Assembly: GCA_031255835.1 (NCBI GenBank)
Contig: JAIRRT010000059.1
Span: 1 to 33,546 of the forward strand
Length of the DNA stretch: 33,546 nucleotides
Reading direction: 5' to 3'
Source of the DNA: Bifidobacteriaceae bacterium
Lineage (GTDB): Bacteria; Actinomycetota; Actinomycetes; Actinomycetales; WQXJ01
Shown: in pieces, positions 1-8,831 of the stretch
How positions within the stretch are numbered: position 1 is the first letter of the stretch
How the letters are laid out: every line of letters starts with the position of its first letter
Made by a program: the position numbers and the translations under genes
Notes under the pieces: model-generated
Told to the model about the DNA's origin: nothing
Database searches by the model: none
What the model saw: the letters and a program-made list of their open reading frames with translations, nothing else

Positions 1-291
1 CGGAGCACCAAAGTCGTGGTGAAGGTGGCGGCTAAGCGGCCGCGCGCCAAGGTGGCCAAGGTGACTGCGAGTGGGGTGCCCAAGCGGCTCGCGCCGGGGG
101 CGGCGGTGTCGGTGCGCGGTGCCTACTCTCCGGCGTCGGCGCCGGCGGTCAAGGTGCGGTACAGCTCCTCGCGCCCGTCCGTGGCGAGGATCGATTCAGC
201 CGGCCGGCTGCGCGCGCTGAAGCCCGGCCGCACCACGCTCACGGTCCGAGCCGGCTCCAAACGAATCAAACTCCCCTTGACAGTCCGCTAG
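1..291 (+). CDS. C-terminal fragment of a bacterial Ig-like (Big2-type) domain protein
   Basis: The reading frame is open from base 1 and stops with TAG at 289-291, so only the last 96 residues of a longer protein are visible. The fragment is Lys/Arg/Ala/Val rich. It ends in a Big2-like repeat, with the typical pattern of an SSRPSVARID-like strand, a glycine turn, a LKPGRTTLTVRAG strand and a final short strand. Big2 domains are found in secreted or surface-anchored adhesins and in cell-wall-binding or calcium-binding proteins. Nothing in this fragment shows an enzyme domain or a sorting signal, so the function of the whole protein cannot be given. It is convergent with ald. A secreted surface protein is the best inference. 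Confidence 0.7.
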   Translation, partial: RSTKVVVKVAAKRPRAKVAKVTASGVPKRLAPGAAVSVRGAYSPASAPAVKVRYSSSRPSVARIDSAGRLRALKPGRTTLTVRAGSKRIKLPLTVR

Positions 292-300
292 CTGCACCTC

Positions 301-400
301 GGCACCACACCGCACCACCGCACCGCGGAGCCCCATGCGTCCAGCCGCGCCCCGCACCGCGGCACCACCCCGCACCACCCCACCCTGCACCGCGCCGCGG
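301..400. repeat. C-rich low-complexity spacer between convergent genes
   Basis: The spacer between the Ig-like gene and ald is made of irregular repeats of CCGCACCACC and CACCGCGG units. No ORF, rho-independent terminator with a T-run, or RNA gene is visible. It may help end transcription from both sides, but this is inference only. Confidence 0.4.
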
Positions 401-408
401 CGCCAGCC

Positions 409-1524
409 TCACCTTGCGGCTATGGCTGGCGCCTCGACTGCGGTCAGGCCAAAGGCCTCGGCAACTGCCGCGTTGAACAGCGTGCCGCCGTGGGTGGTCA
501 GGCCGCCGGCAAGGACCGGGTCATCCGCCACGGCTACCCGCCATCCGGCATCGGCCAACCGCAAGACGTACGGCAATGTGGCGTTGGTCAGCGCCATCGT
601 CGATGTCTCCGCAACCGCGCCAGGCATGTTCGCAACGCAGTAGTACAGCGCGTTGTGCACGGGGAAGACCGGGTCGCGGTGCGTGGTGGGGTGCGAGCCC
701 TCGAAGCATCCTCCCTGGTCAATGGCGATATCGACCAGCACCGAGCCTGGCCGCATGGTGGCGACCATCTGCTGCGTCACCAGCTTTGGCGCCCGCGCGC
801 CCGGGATGAGCGCCGCCCCGATCACCAGGTCCGATTCCCCCACCAGGTCCGCGATGGCAGATTCAGTCGAGACCAGGGTGGCCGCCCGCCCGCCAAACCG
901 GACATCCAGCGCCCGCAGCCGCGGCAGCGACACGTCCACCAGCGTCACCTGCGCGCCGAGCCCCAGCGCGTTGGCCGCCGCATGCTCCCCTGCAACCCCG
1001 CCGCCGATCACACTCACCCGCGCCGGCCGCGTTCCAGCCACCCCACCAGGCAAAACGCCCCTGCCGCCGTGGGCTGACATCAGGTGATACGCCCCGACCA
1101 GCGAGGACAGCCGCCCGGCAATCTCGCTCATCGGCGCCAGGAGCGGCAGGCTCCCATCGGCCGCCCGCACGGTCTCGTAGGCGATCGAGGTGGTGCCGGA
1201 GCTCAGCAACCTGCTGGTCAGCGGCTCATCAGCCGCCAAATGCAGATAGGTGAACAGCGTCAACCCTTCACGCAAAAAGTCATACTCGCTTGGTATCGGC
1301 TCCTTGACTTTGACCACCAGTTCGGCGTCCCAAGCCTGCTGAGCCTCCCCGACGATGACGGCCCCGTGAGCCACGTAGTCCTCGTCACCAAAACCTGCCC
1401 CCGCCCCGGCCCCATGTTGGACCAGCACCTGGTGCCCGGCGCGCGACAGCTCGCGGGCTCCAGCCGGGGTGAGCGATACGCGCCGCTCGTTGTCCTTCAC
1501 TTCTGCTGGAATACCGATGCGCAT
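409..1524 (-). CDS. ald: Alanine dehydrogenase (NAD-dependent)
   Basis: Catalyses reversible oxidative deamination of L-alanine to pyruvate and ammonia with NAD, in the cytoplasm. The ATG at 1524 gives 371 residues, the usual family length, and has an SD-like GAAGGGAG upstream; the frame continues further 5' but without similarity. The N-terminus MRIGIPAEVKDNERRVSLTP is typical and contains the substrate-contacting Arg. VKVKEPIPSEY, the catalytic-His segment FTYLHLA, and the MSEIAGRLSSLVGA segment follow. The Rossmann NAD site is VSVIGGGVAGEHAA, near residue 170. The C-terminal half has HNALYYCVANMPGAV and the ALTNATLPY segment. The canonical GGKGVLLGG loop reads GGRGVLPGG here. It lies 232 bp downstream of an Lrp/AsnC regulator on the same strand, a class that often controls ald. 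Confidence 0.95.
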   Translation of the reverse strand: MRIGIPAEVKDNERRVSLTPAGARELSRAGHQVLVQHGAGAGAGFGDEDYVAHGAVIVGEAQQAWDAELVVKVKEPIPSEYDFLREGLTLFTYLHLAADEPLTSRLLSSGTTSIAYETVRAADGSLPLLAPMSEIAGRLSSLVGAYHLMSAHGGRGVLPGGVAGTRPARVSVIGGGVAGEHAAANALGLGAQVTLVDVSLPRLRALDVRFGGRAATLVSTESAIADLVGESDLVIGAALIPGARAPKLVTQQMVATMRPGSVLVDIAIDQGGCFEGSHPTTHRDPVFPVHNALYYCVANMPGAVAETSTMALTNATLPYVLRLADAGWRVAVADDPVLAGGLTTHGGTLFNAAVAEAFGLTAVEAPAIAAR

Positions 1525-1737
1525 CCGACATCTCCCTTCAGCCAGCGGCGGTCCGTCCCACGTCCCGCCGTCCCTGGCCCGGAAGGCACCAGGATTGCGG
1601 ATTATTCGCCCCGTGTCTGCATCCCCCGCATCTTTCCGCCACTTCCAGCCCATACGCGCTAGTTACTTCGCCAACCACCCCACACCCCCGCCACCCCCCG
1701 AACATCCTTCACCCCACCCAAAGCGAGACGGGGACCC

Positions 1738-1756
1738 GGGGCGGGGGTGGGTGGGG
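1738..1756 (+). other. Potential G-quadruplex directly after the Lrp gene
   Basis: Four G-runs of 4, 5, 3 and 4 bases are separated by single-base loops (C, T, T) on the plus strand, ending one base before the Lrp stop codon. The plus strand is the template for the minus-strand Lrp-ald pair. A C-rich stretch at 1673-1691 could also pair imperfectly with it. It may separate the two transcripts. This rests on sequence pattern only. Confidence 0.5.
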
Positions 1757-2284
1757 TTAGGAGAGGGGGCGGCGGGTTTCTTCGAAGCCGTTGGGGGTGG
1801 GGTCTCGGTGGTCGGCGCCTACTAGGTGGTCGAAGACTATGTGGGTTTGGGTTGAGGCCACTGAGGGGTCCATCGACAGTTGGAAAGTGACGAAGTCGCG
1901 CAGCTGGGCGGTCGAGGTGCAGGCCACGTGGACCAGGAAGTCCTCGGCTCCACCGATGTAGAACAGGTCGATGACGGCCGGCTGGCGGATTATTCGGCGT
2001 TCGAATTCCAGGGCGTGACCTCGCCCTTCGGCCCGCAGGCGGACGGCGATGACGGCTTGGATCGGCAGACCTACTGCGGCTAGGTCGACTCTGGCGTGGG
2101 CAGAGCGATATGCGCCGGATTGGCGCAGCGCGCGCAGACGGGTCAGCGTTGTCGAGGGTGCTACGTGCAGGCGCCGGGCGAGTTCGGCATTGGGCAGGCG
2201 CGCGTCGCGATACAACTCCCAAAGGATCTGCTCATCCAGCCGGTCAAGACCCTCTGACGTCCGGTTCCATTTGCCGCTCGACAC
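1757..2284 (-). CDS. Lrp/AsnC-family transcriptional regulator
   Basis: A 175-residue one-domain-pair regulator. An N-terminal winged helix-turn-helix occupies about residues 14-60 (LDRLDEQILWELYRDAR, then AELARRLHVAPSTTLTRLR). A C-terminal RAM/AsnC ligand-binding domain follows at about 70-150 (VDLAAVGLPIQAVIAVRL, then GGAEDFLVHVACTSTAQLRD). Members bind amino acids and assemble as octamers or dimers on DNA. The GTG start at 2284 has a near-perfect SD, AAGGAGG, six bases upstream. Its position just upstream of ald on the same strand suggests it controls alanine metabolism, as AldR does in mycobacteria, though there the regulator is usually divergent. The effector cannot be read from sequence. 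Confidence 0.88.
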   Translation of the reverse strand: MSSGKWNRTSEGLDRLDEQILWELYRDARLPNAELARRLHVAPSTTLTRLRALRQSGAYRSAHARVDLAAVGLPIQAVIAVRLRAEGRGHALEFERRIIRQPAVIDLFYIGGAEDFLVHVACTSTAQLRDFVTFQLSMDPSVASTQTHIVFDHLVGADHRDPTPNGFEETRRPLS

Positions 2285-2463
2285 CGGTCTCCTCCTTGTG
2301 ATCCGTGATCCAGCCCACCGTCAGGGCGGGTATCGCACCCCACCCTCACCTTGCTCATCCGTGTTCCACGTGACCCATCATCCAGCTCAGCAGCTCGCCC
2401 GCTCTGCGCGCCTCGCCCGGATCACTCACCTTGCTCGCCGTGCCCGCCCAACTCTCCGCCGCA

Positions 2464-3090
2464 CTATTCGGCTGGGGGTAGGGCGTCTAGGCCGGCGGGG
2501 GTTCTGGCTGCTTGGGATAGTGCGAGGATGCCTACTGTTGCTGTTGGGGAAACCAGGCTGCCGTCCATGACCCGCGCCGCTGCCTCCTCCAGGTCGATCC
2601 AGACCGGCACGAGGTCTGACTCCTCATCCTCGCGGCTGAACTGATCGCTGACAGGAATCTTCGACAATCCGCGCGCCAAGAACACCGCGATCCGCTCGTT
2701 GCACCCACCTGGGGTTGTGTAGAACTCGATCAACCGACGCCAATCCTGCGCCAACAGATCTGCCTCCTCGGCCAGTTCCCGCTTGGCTGCCGCCAGTGGC
2801 GCCTCGCCGGGCTCGTCCAGCAAACCTGCTGGTGGTTCCCACAACTCGGACCGCACCGGATGCCGGTATTGGCGCTGCAACAACACCCGGCCTGCATCAT
2901 CCATCGCCATGATCGCAACCGCGCCGGGGTGGTCGGTGAACTCGCGGACCACCACGCCGGCGCCCGGCAACTCGACCTCCTCAGACACAAAACTCTGCAC
3001 CCGTCCAGCAGCCAGCACCCGCCGCCCCAGAATCCGCCTGCTCGCCGGCAGATCACAAGGGCCGTCGCCGCCCAGACCGGCGGGGCTCAC
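2464..3090 (-). CDS. NUDIX hydrolase, ADP-ribose pyrophosphatase type
   Basis: Probably cleaves ADP-ribose (or a similar nucleoside diphosphate sugar) to AMP and ribose 5-phosphate, in the cytoplasm. The 208-residue protein has the Nudix box [18 protein letters not shown] followed by AEEADL. The REL-AEE core that binds the metal is intact, and the box has the one-residue-longer spacing seen in actinobacterial ADP-ribose pyrophosphatases such as M. tuberculosis Rv1700. The upstream [11 protein letters not shown] and downstream [18 protein letters not shown] segments also fit ADPRase-like members. The GTG start at 3090 overlaps the pyrG stop (GTGA), so it is translationally coupled. The pyrG-NUDIX order is the same as in mycobacteria. 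The exact substrate is inferred. Confidence 0.88.
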   Translation of the reverse strand: MSPAGLGGDGPCDLPASRRILGRRVLAAGRVQSFVSEEVELPGAGVVVREFTDHPGAVAIMAMDDAGRVLLQRQYRHPVRSELWEPPAGLLDEPGEAPLAAAKRELAEEADLLAQDWRRLIEFYTTPGGCNERIAVFLARGLSKIPVSDQFSREDEESDLVPVWIDLEEAAARVMDGSLVSPTATVGILALSQAARTPAGLDALPPAE

Positions 3091-4817
3091 TTCTCGGCCT
3101 CGGGGGCTCGGGCGTGGGCGCCGGGGGGGCGGACTGGCTCCACTTCTAGTAGGCGGGATGCTCGCTGACGCGCTAGGGCTGCCTCTACCAGTCCGGCAAA
3201 CAGTGGGTGGGCTGCGGTTGGGCGGGACTTGAACTCTGGGTGGCCCTGCGTCCCGATGTAATACGGGTGCATTTCCCGATCCAATTCCATGAATTCGACC
3301 AGATTCCCGTCCGGTGACGTCCCAGAGACCCGCAACCCCGCCTCGCTCAGCCGGTCGCGATAAGCATTCGCCACCTCATAACGATGACGATGCCGTTCAC
3401 TCACCTCAACCATTCCGTAAACCGTCGCAGCCAGCGAGTCAGCCGTCAATACCGCATCATAGGAACCGAGCCGCATTGTGCCACCCATGTCACCCTGGCC
3501 GTCAACAATCTCGCGCTGCTCAGCCATTGTGGCCACAACCGGATCAGGAGTATCGGGGTCAAATTCCGAGCTTGAAGCCTCAGCCAATCCGAGCACCCCA
3601 CGGGCAAATTCAATGACCATACACTGCAACCCCAAGCACAGCCCCAAAGCCGGCAACTCGTGCGTCCGGGCATACCGCAACGCTCCGAGTTTCCCTTCGA
3701 TTCCGCGTATCCCAAACCCGCCGGGAACCACTATGCCGTCCACGTCACCCAGCTGCTGCCTGGCCCCAGCCTCGGTCTCGCACTCATCGCTTGGCACCCA
3801 GCGGACCTTGACCCGCGCGTTGTGGGCAAACCCCCCGGCCCGCATCGCCTCGATGACTGACAAATACGCATCTGGCAGGTCAATGTACTTGCCTACCAGG
3901 GCAATCGTCACCTCGTAGGCCGGCTGATGGACCCGCTCCAACAGCTGTCCCCACGCGCTCCAATCCACATCCCGGAACGGCAAACCGAGCCGCTGCACCA
4001 CAAACGCATCGAGCCCACCGGAATGCAGCACCCGCGGGATATCGTAGATAGACGGAGCGTCCGCACAGGTCACCACACCTTGCGGCTCAACATCGCACAT
4101 CAACGCGATCTTCCGCTTTATCCCCTCAGGCAATTCCCTATCTGCGCGGCAAACAATCGCATCCGGTTGTATACCAATTGAACGCAGCGCCGCCACGGAG
4201 TGCTGAGTGGGCTTGGTCTTCAGCTCCTGGCTCGGCCCGATGAACGGCACAAGCGAAACATGCAGGAAGAAGCAGTTGTCCCGCCCAATATCCTGCCGCA
4301 CCTGACGGGCGGCCTCAAGGAATGGCTGAGACTCAATATCGCCCACCGTCCCACCGATTTCAGTGATCACCACATCGACATCGTCCGTGGCTTGGGCCCG
4401 CATGCGGCGCTTGATTTCATCGGTGATATGGGGAATGACCTGGACCGTATCCCCAAGGTATTCGCCGCGCCGTTCTTTGGCTATTACGGTGGAATACACT
4501 TGGCCGGTGGTGACGTTCGCCTGAGCGCTCAATGGCACGTCCAGGAACCGCTCATAGTGACCGATATCGAGGTCTGTCTCGGCGCCATCGTCGGTGACAA
4601 AGACTTCACCGTGCTGGAAGGGGTTCATGGTGCCCGGATCGACGTTCAGGTACGGATCGAGCTTCTGCATGGTGACGCGAATCCCGCGTGACCTGAGCAA
4701 ACGCCCAAGCGAAGAGGCCGTCAGCCCCTTGCCAAGAGAGGAAGCCACCCCGCCAGTGACGAAGATATGCCGGACAGTTGTATGGGCTTGGCCTAGGCGC
4801 AAGCTCGCGCGCTGCAT
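3087..4817 (-). CDS. pyrG: CTP synthase
   Basis: Converts UTP to CTP with ATP and glutamine. The start chosen is ATG 4817 (576 residues); the frame is open for another 148 codons, but those are Arg/Gly-rich antisense-like sequence lying over the glycosyltransferase. The synthetase domain begins with [20 protein letters not shown] (P-loop), then [15 protein letters not shown] and the [11 protein letters not shown] signature. The glutaminase domain at about residues 300-550 has GGFGIRG, the nucleophile elbow GLCLGLQC, and the catalytic GHPEFKSRP (His-x-Glu). All catalytic residues are present. It starts 17 bp after the glycosyltransferase stop, with only a weak SD (GAAG), so readthrough coupling is likely. 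A GTG immediately before the ATG is an alternative start. Confidence 0.97.
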   Translation of the reverse strand: MQRASLRLGQAHTTVRHIFVTGGVASSLGKGLTASSLGRLLRSRGIRVTMQKLDPYLNVDPGTMNPFQHGEVFVTDDGAETDLDIGHYERFLDVPLSAQANVTTGQVYSTVIAKERRGEYLGDTVQVIPHITDEIKRRMRAQATDDVDVVITEIGGTVGDIESQPFLEAARQVRQDIGRDNCFFLHVSLVPFIGPSQELKTKPTQHSVAALRSIGIQPDAIVCRADRELPEGIKRKIALMCDVEPQGVVTCADAPSIYDIPRVLHSGGLDAFVVQRLGLPFRDVDWSAWGQLLERVHQPAYEVTIALVGKYIDLPDAYLSVIEAMRAGGFAHNARVKVRWVPSDECETEAGARQQLGDVDGIVVPGGFGIRGIEGKLGALRYARTHELPALGLCLGLQCMVIEFARGVLGLAEASSSEFDPDTPDPVVATMAEQREIVDGQGDMGGTMRLGSYDAVLTADSLAATVYGMVEVSERHRHRYEVANAYRDRLSEAGLRVSGTSPDGNLVEFMELDREMHPYYIGTQGHPEFKSRPTAAHPLFAGLVEAALARQRASRLLEVEPVRPPGAHARAPEAEK

Positions 4818-4834
4818 CACGGGCTTCGATGCTA

Positions 4835-5872
4835 TCAGCCGCCGGCGCCCGCGCGCGCATATATCGCCATGACATGGGCCAGCATGTCGGCCGGCCCCGG
4901 CAGTTCCTCGCCCCGCCGCCTGGCCGCCTGCTTGGCGCGCGCCAGCCGCTCCGGCTCGCAGATCATTCCGACGATGCCGTCCCCCACCTCGCCCGCGTCC
5001 CTCGCCACCAGCACACCGCCGCTTCCAACCACCGCCCGGGTTCCGCCGACGTCGGTGGCAACCACCGCCGCGCCGGCGCGCAGCGCCTCTTGCAGCCCGA
5101 GCGGTTGGCCCTCCCACACGGCGGTGGAGACAACAAGATCGGCGGCGCCATACAGATCGGGCAGGTCGGCGCGCCGCCCCAGCAGCATCACGGGCGCCCC
5201 GGACTGCTCGATCAGCCCGGTCAGGCGGGCGCGCTCCGGACCGTCCCCGGCAATCGCCCAAACAAAGCGCTGCTCCGCCCCGGCGCGCGCCAGTTGCGCC
5301 ATCGCGTGGGCAGCGGCATCGATGGCCAAGTCCAGTCCCTTTTGCCTGGCCAGACGGGCTGCGGTGATGATCAGCACCACGGACGGATCGAGCCCCAAGT
5401 CCGCCAACACGCTGGCCCGCGGCCGGCTGGGCGGACCGATGTCAGGCGCGGGAACCGGCGTCCATTCGCTCACCTTGGCGCCGTGGCGCCTCGCCCAATC
5501 CACCAGGTCCTGGCTCACCCCGAGCACGGCATCGGCCCGCGCCACCACACGCGCCAACCCGGCACCAACCCCTCTGACCCACCTCGAGCCAACGGGCCGG
5601 TTGTGCAGCGTGACAACAACGGCCGGGCGGGCCCCCCGCCGCCGTCTACGGACCGCGAGCACAGCGGAGGCTCCAGCTTTCAGGCCGTGGGCGTGGACGG
5701 CATCGGCGGACGCGATAGCGCGGGTGATTGAGCGGTCCGCCAGCCGCGCGCGCGCACCGACCCCCAGGATCACCTCGACGCTGTGCCCGGCCTGGCGCTG
5801 GGCGCTTGCCAGCCCATCGACGTGCGCCCCGATGCCCCCCTGCGAGGGACCGACCAGGTGAACAATGCGCAC
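4835..5872 (-). CDS. GT4-family (GT-B fold) glycosyltransferase
   Basis: A retaining glycosyltransferase of the GT4 type, acting on an unknown acceptor. The GTG at 5872 gives 345 residues starting [17 protein letters not shown], the usual GT4 N-terminus with a GG-x-H acceptor loop. It has GGAGGGAG seven bases upstream. A GTG at 5935, overlapping the ftsQ stop, would add 21 residues without family character. The C-terminal donor domain shows [49 protein letters not shown] and the EX7E-type segment [20 protein letters not shown]. There are no membrane segments. It sits directly after ftsQ, where many actinobacteria have ftsZ, so a role in cell-envelope glycan is possible but unproven. Confidence 0.87.
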   Translation of the reverse strand: MRIVHLVGPSQGGIGAHVDGLASAQRQAGHSVEVILGVGARARLADRSITRAIASADAVHAHGLKAGASAVLAVRRRRRGARPAVVVTLHNRPVGSRWVRGVGAGLARVVARADAVLGVSQDLVDWARRHGAKVSEWTPVPAPDIGPPSRPRASVLADLGLDPSVVLIITAARLARQKGLDLAIDAAAHAMAQLARAGAEQRFVWAIAGDGPERARLTGLIEQSGAPVMLLGRRADLPDLYGAADLVVSTAVWEGQPLGLQEALRAGAAVVATDVGGTRAVVGSGGVLVARDAGEVGDGIVGMICEPERLARAKQAARRRGEELPGPADMLAHVMAIYARAGAGG

Positions 5873-5931
5873 GGCCAGGCTCCCTCCGTTGACCGCCTGC
5901 TCAGGCGCCCCTAACTGTAGCGGCGCCCGCC

Positions 5932-7317
5932 TCACTCCAGCGGGTCCACCTCGGTTTGGGCTGCATTCTCGCCGCCGATGCCGGTGCCGGCCTCTCCCGC
6001 AACCTCGCCTTCACCGCTACCGGCGCCGTCGCTCCAGGACTCACCGTCACCCTCACCCTCGTCCCAGAACTCGCCTTCGCCCTCACCACCGGATTCGCCG
6101 TCACCTTCAACCCCGGACTCACCCTCGCCCTCACCGTCCCCATCTCCCTCCCCGTCCCCGCCGCCATCGGCAACGCGCAGGAACGGCATGTTGGGCGCCG
6201 AGACGTTGTACTCCGCGGCCGGGGTGCGCAACAGCACCTTCAGGGCGGCGGCTTTGAGGGCGCTCTGCGAGGCGTCTCCCCACAGCACCTGCTGCCCGCC
6301 GGCCAGCGTGAACTCGACAGTGTCCCTGGTGGCGGCACCAATCGAGGTGATCTTGGCGGCCAGGTCCGCCGGGATTGTCGCCAACACGCCCAGCACGGTT
6401 TGCAGGGTGCGCGCGTCGCGGTCGGTCAACGGGACGTCGATCACGGGCACGCCGCTGGGCGGTTCGAGCACGGCCGCCAGCTGCACACCCTCGTTGTCCA
6501 GCAGCACAAAGTCGCCTTGGCGCGCCACGGCCGCCACGGGTATGCGCGGCTCGATGGTCACCGTCATGCCGGTGGGCCACACGCGCGCAACGGACGCGGA
6601 CTTGACGCCGCGGATCTCCTCGACCTGACCGGCCAGCTGACCGACGTTTAGCCTGGCCAGCGGCACTCCGACCGCCGGCGCGACAACCTCGCCCACCTGC
6701 TCTGGGGTGACCACGCCGGCAATCCCGCGCACCTCGATCTGCCCCTCGCGCACCGCGAACACCGGCGAGAACAGGACCACGCCGGCCACCCCAGCCAACG
6801 CGGCCGCCAACGCCACCCGCCGGGCGATCCGCCAACCTGCCGCACGCCGCTCGGCCCGCGCCCGCGCCGCAAACCTGTCCCGCGAGTCAGCCAGCGCCTG
6901 GTCCGCCTGCGACGCCTCCCGCACGGCCGCAGCCTTACCCCGCTTCTTGACCCGTACGATGCCGCCCCCCGGCCCACCGCCCTCAGTCCCCCCACGCGCT
7001 GTGGCCGGCCTAGCAGGCGGCCGCTTGGCGCCGCCGGCGCCAAGCCCGGCAGGGCGGCCAGCCGTATCCCGCACCACCTCGCGGTCACCGGAACGCTTCG
7101 GGGCAGCCCCACCGCCGCGCTTCGCCGGGCGACCACCCACCGGCTTCCCGCCGCCCGCCGCACCGCCCGGTGCACCACCACCCCGCGCCGCTGCGCCCCG
7201 GGCCTTGACGCTGCGCCCGCCGCCACGCTTGGGTTTCTCGTTCCCACCATGCTCCAGGACCGCCACGAGCCGCCGGCCTGGCATGGGTTGGATTTGCGGG
7301 GTGCGCCTGTGGGTCAC
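5932..7317 (-). CDS. ftsQ: Cell division protein FtsQ with long basic N-terminus and acidic Gly/Glu tail
   Basis: A bitopic membrane protein of the divisome core that links early proteins to FtsW/FtsI. Of 461 residues, 1-160 form a basic Gly/Arg/Lys/Ala-rich cytoplasmic tail. About 165-187 is the single membrane helix. About 188-258 is the POTRA domain (REGQIEVRGIAGVVTPEQV through MTVTIEPRIPVA). 260-380 is the FtsQ-type C-domain, including VLLDNEGVQLA. Residues 384-461 are an acidic low-complexity tail of GEGDGE-type repeats ending in DPLE. The POTRA and preceding hydrophobic helix make the call secure; both extensions are unusual. The GTG start overlaps the murC stop (GTGA). The downstream gene is a glycosyltransferase, not ftsZ. 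Confidence 0.9.
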   Translation of the reverse strand: MTHRRTPQIQPMPGRRLVAVLEHGGNEKPKRGGGRSVKARGAAARGGGAPGGAAGGGKPVGGRPAKRGGGAAPKRSGDREVVRDTAGRPAGLGAGGAKRPPARPATARGGTEGGGPGGGIVRVKKRGKAAAVREASQADQALADSRDRFAARARAERRAAGWRIARRVALAAALAGVAGVVLFSPVFAVREGQIEVRGIAGVVTPEQVGEVVAPAVGVPLARLNVGQLAGQVEEIRGVKSASVARVWPTGMTVTIEPRIPVAAVARQGDFVLLDNEGVQLAAVLEPPSGVPVIDVPLTDRDARTLQTVLGVLATIPADLAAKITSIGAATRDTVEFTLAGGQQVLWGDASQSALKAAALKVLLRTPAAEYNVSAPNMPFLRVADGGGDGEGDGDGEGEGESGVEGDGESGGEGEGEFWDEGEGDGESWSDGAGSGEGEVAGEAGTGIGGENAAQTEVDPLE

Positions 7318-8831
7318 TGGACCTCACCTCGAGGGGATGGTGCGGCATCGTGGGGGGTGTCTAGGGCGGCGAAAATGGCTGGGACCAGGGTTGTTATGTC
7401 GCCGGCGCCGAGCACCAGGACTATGTCACCTGGCCGCGCCCAGGCCGCGAGGCGCCTGGGCACCTCATCCCAGTCCGGCAGGTGCACGGCTGAGTCGAGG
7501 CGCGAGGCGATCAGGGCGCCATCGACCCCAGGAATCGGCTCTTGCCGCGCGGCATACACATCCATCACGCCAACGGCATCGGCCATGGAAAGTGCCTCGG
7601 CAAACTCGTCGGCCAGGTCCCGGGTGCGGCTGTACAGGTGCGGCTGGAACACGACCAGGATGCGCCCCCCGGGCGGAGCGATGGACCGGGCCGCCTCCAG
7701 AGTCCTGCGGATTTCCGTTGGATGGTGTGCGTAGTCCTCGATCAGCCGCACGCCGCGCGGGGAGCCGTGATCCTCGAACCGCCGCCGAGTTCCGCGATAC
7801 TCCTCCAGCCCGCTGACCAGCGCATCCAGATCCACCTCACCGGACTCCGAGGCGAGGCGGATCGCGGCGGAGCTGGCCAGCAGGGCAGCGGCGGCGTCCA
7901 GGGCAACGTGCCGGCCTGGGCTCGGCAGCCGCAGCACAACGGGCGGGCCTTCCGGAAGAGCGATCTCGACCCGCTCCCGGCCCCTCTCGCTCGGCAAAGA
8001 ACGCAGCCTGACCTGCGCATTCGCCTCAAACCCATACGTCACCACGCTCAGGTCACCCCGCGACACCAGCGCACCCGCACCCACAGCACCACCCGCGCCC
8101 ACAGCGCCACCAGCGCCCACAGCGCCGCCAGCACCACCAGCACCACCCCGCCCAACCCCATCCGCGATCCCCGCCGCGGCTGGATCATCGGCGCAGGCCA
8201 CCAGCACACCACCGCGCTTGATCGTGGCGACAAAACGCTCAAACGCCAGGCGGAACGCCTCGGCCGATCCGTGATGGTCCAGGTGATCCGGCTCAACGTT
8301 GGTGATCACGGCGACATCGGGCTCGTAGGCCACAAACGTGCCGTCGGACTCGTCCGCCTCAATCACCGCCACGCCGCCGCCACCCGTGTGCGCCCCGGTC
8401 CCCCCCTCAACCAGTTCGCCGCCGATGGCGTAACTCGGGTCCCATCCAGCCGTCACCAAAGCGTTGACAGTCATGGCCGAGGTTGTCGTCTTGCCATGGG
8501 TCCCGGACACGGCGACCAGCACATTGCCGCGCACAACCCGCGCCAACGCCTCGGAGCGGTGAATGATCTCGATTCCAAGCAGGCGCGCCCGGGCCAACTC
8601 AGCGTTGGAATCCGGCACCGCTGAGGAGCGAACCACCAGGTCAACCAGTTCAACCGCTCCCCCATCATGCGGCCAACGCGCGTCAATCCCCACCCCTCGC
8701 AGCTGCTCCAGCACCGGCGAATCCGCCCGGTCCGTGCCCGAGACCCGCCAGCCGGCATCGTGCCAAAGCACCGCCAGCGCGGACATGCCGGCCCCACCGA
8801 TGCCGACAAAATGAACCCGTTTCCCGCTCAT
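7314..8831 (-). CDS. murC: UDP-N-acetylmuramate--L-alanine ligase
   Basis: Adds L-Ala to UDP-MurNAc using ATP, the first amino-acid step of peptidoglycan precursor synthesis. The ATG at 8831 (ATGA overlap with murG) gives 505 residues; upstream codons in frame are murG shadow. Seen in order: the UDP-sugar site VHFVGIGGAGMSALA, the ATP P-loop AVSGTHGKTTTSAM at about residue 110, EADESDGTF, NVEPDHLDHHGS, and the ligand-domain motifs EDYAHHPTEI and FQPHLYSRTRDL. Between the central-domain CADDP segment and the following strand, residues 226-254 are a Gly/Ala/Val insertion encoded by 18-bp tandem repeats. This lies in a surface region and probably does not stop activity. Confidence 0.96.
   Translation of the reverse strand: MSGKRVHFVGIGGAGMSALAVLWHDAGWRVSGTDRADSPVLEQLRGVGIDARWPHDGGAVELVDLVVRSSAVPDSNAELARARLLGIEIIHRSEALARVVRGNVLVAVSGTHGKTTTSAMTVNALVTAGWDPSYAIGGELVEGGTGAHTGGGGVAVIEADESDGTFVAYEPDVAVITNVEPDHLDHHGSAEAFRLAFERFVATIKRGGVLVACADDPAAAGIADGVGRGGAGGAGGAVGAGGAVGAGGAVGAGALVSRGDLSVVTYGFEANAQVRLRSLPSERGRERVEIALPEGPPVVLRLPSPGRHVALDAAAALLASSAAIRLASESGEVDLDALVSGLEEYRGTRRRFEDHGSPRGVRLIEDYAHHPTEIRRTLEAARSIAPPGGRILVVFQPHLYSRTRDLADEFAEALSMADAVGVMDVYAARQEPIPGVDGALIASRLDSAVHLPDWDEVPRRLAAWARPGDIVLVLGAGDITTLVPAIFAALDTPHDAAPSPRGEVQ
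8077..8130. repeat. Three 18-bp tandem repeats inside murC
   Basis: Three consecutive 18-bp units (8077-8094, 8095-8112, 8113-8130) differ by a few bases, each holding a CCCACAGC core on the plus strand. They encode a Gly-Ala-Val-Gly-Ala-Gly hexapeptide on the minus strand. Further degenerate CACCAG units follow to about 8156. In-frame length variation by slippage would not break the gene. Confidence 0.85.

Noticed and set aside
4818-5261. 148-codon N-terminal extension of pyrG
   Set aside because: Arg/Gly-rich sequence overlapping the glycosyltransferase. CTP synthase similarity begins at about ATG 4817.
4778-5861. Two plus-strand open frames of over 300 codons opposite the glycosyltransferase
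   Set aside because: They are Arg/Pro/Ala/Ser-rich products of high-G+C antisense frames, with no motifs and no ribosome site. The minus-strand GT4 frame has clear family motifs.
7542-8624. Plus-strand 360-codon frame opposite murC
   Set aside because: Composition is that of a G+C-rich shadow frame and it covers the intact murC gene.
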